Shown: positions 22,439 through 23,281 of the stretch, one piece after another
Position numbering within the stretch: position 1 is the stretch's first letter
How the letters are laid out: each line of letters opens with the position of its first letter
DNA from: SFWF01 sp045587065
GTDB lineage: Bacteria; Bacillota; Clostridia; Oscillospirales; Acutalibacteraceae
Assembly (NCBI GenBank): GCA_045587065.1
Contig: JAZNBQ010000130.1
Span: forward strand, 1-23,281
DNA length: 23,281 nucleotides
Reading direction: 5' to 3'
Translations under genes and position numbers: made by a program
Notes under the pieces: model-generated
Told to the model about the DNA's origin: nothing
Seen by the model: only the letters and a program-made list of their open reading frames with translations
The model's database searches: none

Positions 22439-23212
22439 TTATTTAACCTTTTTCATATTTTCGTAAAATTCGCGCATTTCCTTAATTTTACCACAGGTCA
22501 TTTTACCTTCAGGGCATCCGCCTGAAACACAGGAAGGACCAGCGTTTTTAAAGAGGTTGGGAGCAACCTCACAAACAAGTGCTAGCATCTGATTTGCAAC
22601 GTCTTGAATTTCCCATTGCGCTCTGTTACAACAACGATGACGGAAGAAATTATGTAGGCTTCTTGCGTTCATTGTAAGAACCATTTTTGTATCACAAGCG
22701 TTAGGCAGAACAAATCTTGCATCTTCAATGGCCTTTTTCTCAGCAGCTCTGTTTGCAGTCTTTTCGTCCATACCGTTTTTGAGCATTTCTGTTAAATGCT
22801 TTTCTTTTAAAATCTCAGTTAATTTTTCGTAATATTCTTTATCTTTCTGCATTGCCTCTTCAAAAATTTTCAATGCCTCAGGGTCTGCAGAAATTTCAGG
22901 CGGTGTTACGTACTCAAAATCATTCTCCGCAACATAACGTTGACTTTGAACAGAAAAAGACGCCATTCTGTGTCTTGTTATTTGTGCCAACAGAGCACGA
23001 GAAACACCTTCAATACCAAAGGTAAAGCTAACGTGTTCTATTGGGCTCTCATGTCCGATTTCAGAAAGCATTTCTACAAAAGATGCAACCTTTTCGTCGG
23101 TAAGTCCGTTTCTTATTCCATCTATACTGGAAGGAGAATAACAAAGCTTTGCCGCCGACGCAACCGAATATTCAGGATTCGGAGTGTAGGTTAAAAGGGT
23201 TACTTTTGCCAT
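22439..23212 (-). CDS. thyX: Flavin-dependent thymidylate synthase ThyX
   Basis: Methylates dUMP to dTMP using methylene-THF, FAD and NAD(P)H, leaving THF rather than DHF. The 257-residue protein has the ThyX motif RHRX7S (80-90, in RHRMASFSVQS), the conserved GHESPIEH (53-60), and the C-terminal FAD/dUMP contact region NARSLHNFF...AQWEIQDVANQM. The tail carries a cysteine cluster, Cys228, Cys233 and Cys240, in PSCVSGGCPEGKMTC. Two in-frame ATGs exist, at 23221 and 23212. The second is chosen because the only purine-rich site, GTGAG, ends nine bases before it but abuts the first. This is the first gene of the minus-strand run and lies two bases before tmk. Confidence 0.95.
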   Translation of the reverse strand: MAKVTLLTYTPNPEYSVASAAKLCYSPSSIDGIRNGLTDEKVASFVEMLSEIGHESPIEHVSFTFGIEGVSRALLAQITRHRMASFSVQSQRYVAENDFEYVTPPEISADPEALKIFEEAMQKDKEYYEKLTEILKEKHLTEMLKNGMDEKTANRAAEKKAIEDARFVLPNACDTKMVLTMNARSLHNFFRHRCCNRAQWEIQDVANQMLALVCEVAPNLFKNAGPSCVSGGCPEGKMTCGKIKEMREFYENMKKVK

Positions 23213-23255
23213 ATAAAACATCTCACTTTACTTTAATTTAATAAATATTTTATTT

Positions 23256-23264
23256 ATTATATCA
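23256..23264 (-). promoter_or_regulatory. Extended -10 promoter element upstream of thyX
   Basis: On the minus strand TGA followed by a perfect TATAAT (TATAAT at 23256-23261, TG upstream) would start transcription near 23249, about 37 bases before the chosen thyX ATG. The -35 box would fall at or past the window edge. Confidence 0.5.
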
Positions 23265-23281
23265 AATTTTAGATGCTTTTA

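Noticed and set aside
1..23281. Check for mobile elements, CRISPR arrays, toxin-antitoxin pairs and phage-defence genes.
   Set aside because: No transposase, integrase, direct-repeat array, att-like duplication or defence-type protein was seen. Every open frame of good quality belongs to a known housekeeping or sporulation family.

Overview
This window is a stretch of chromosome from an AT-rich, spore-forming member of the Firmicutes, most likely a Clostridia (Oscillospiraceae or Lachnospiraceae-like) species. The evidence is the low-GC sequence, strong GGAGG-type ribosome binding sites, a tRNA gene with encoded CCA, the sporulation genes yunB and ytvI, flavin-dependent ThyX, and the sodium-pump subunits OadB/OadG. 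The standard genetic code fits, with TAA and TAG stops and occasional TTG starts. No phage, insertion sequence, CRISPR array or defence locus was seen.

Layout. (1) 1-3760, plus strand: a class Ic aspartate aminotransferase and the secD-secF export genes, each unit with its own strong sigma-A-type promoter. (2) 3761-7117, minus strand: an operon of a cytidylate-kinase-like protein, yunB and ligA. It meets secF at a shared hairpin terminator. (3) 7181-7354: a single tRNA-Leu(UAG) gene with its own promoter and terminator, transcribed away from the ligA operon. (4) 7446-9143, plus strand: a PiT phosphate permease and its DUF47/PhoU-like partner. (5) 9191-11829, minus strand: ytvI and putP. (6) 11987-14899, plus strand: an ACT-domain protein, homoserine dehydrogenase and aspartate kinase. 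This unit starts from a promoter that overlaps the divergent ytvI promoter. (7) 14956-16520, minus strand: oadG-oadB. (8) 16635-23212, minus strand: a run of seven genes, thyX-tmk-DJ1-5FCL-mltG-U32-PBP, most separated by 12 bases or fewer or overlapping.

How the genes fit together. Aspartate aminotransferase, aspartate kinase and homoserine dehydrogenase form the entry to the aspartate amino-acid family, although the first is in a separate unit. ThyX, Tmk and 5-formyl-THF cyclo-ligase link folate one-carbon metabolism to dTTP supply. MltG and the penicillin-binding protein act on peptidoglycan. The mltG-U32-PBP order recalls the yrrL-yrrN/O-...-yrrR(pbpI) region of Bacillus subtilis as I remember it.

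I found no convincing undescribed multi-gene system; this is largely housekeeping chromosome. The points most worth a second look are regulatory. The PBP ribosome binding site lies inside an intrinsic terminator stem. A hairpin hides the yunB Shine-Dalgarno and leads to a TTG start. lysC has a likely internal translation start that would give a separate ACT-domain subunit. The protein-level oddities are a KTA in place of KTG in the PBP, a cysteine-rich ThyX tail, an atypical Tmk lid, and oadGB without a carboxyltransferase or biotin carrier nearby.
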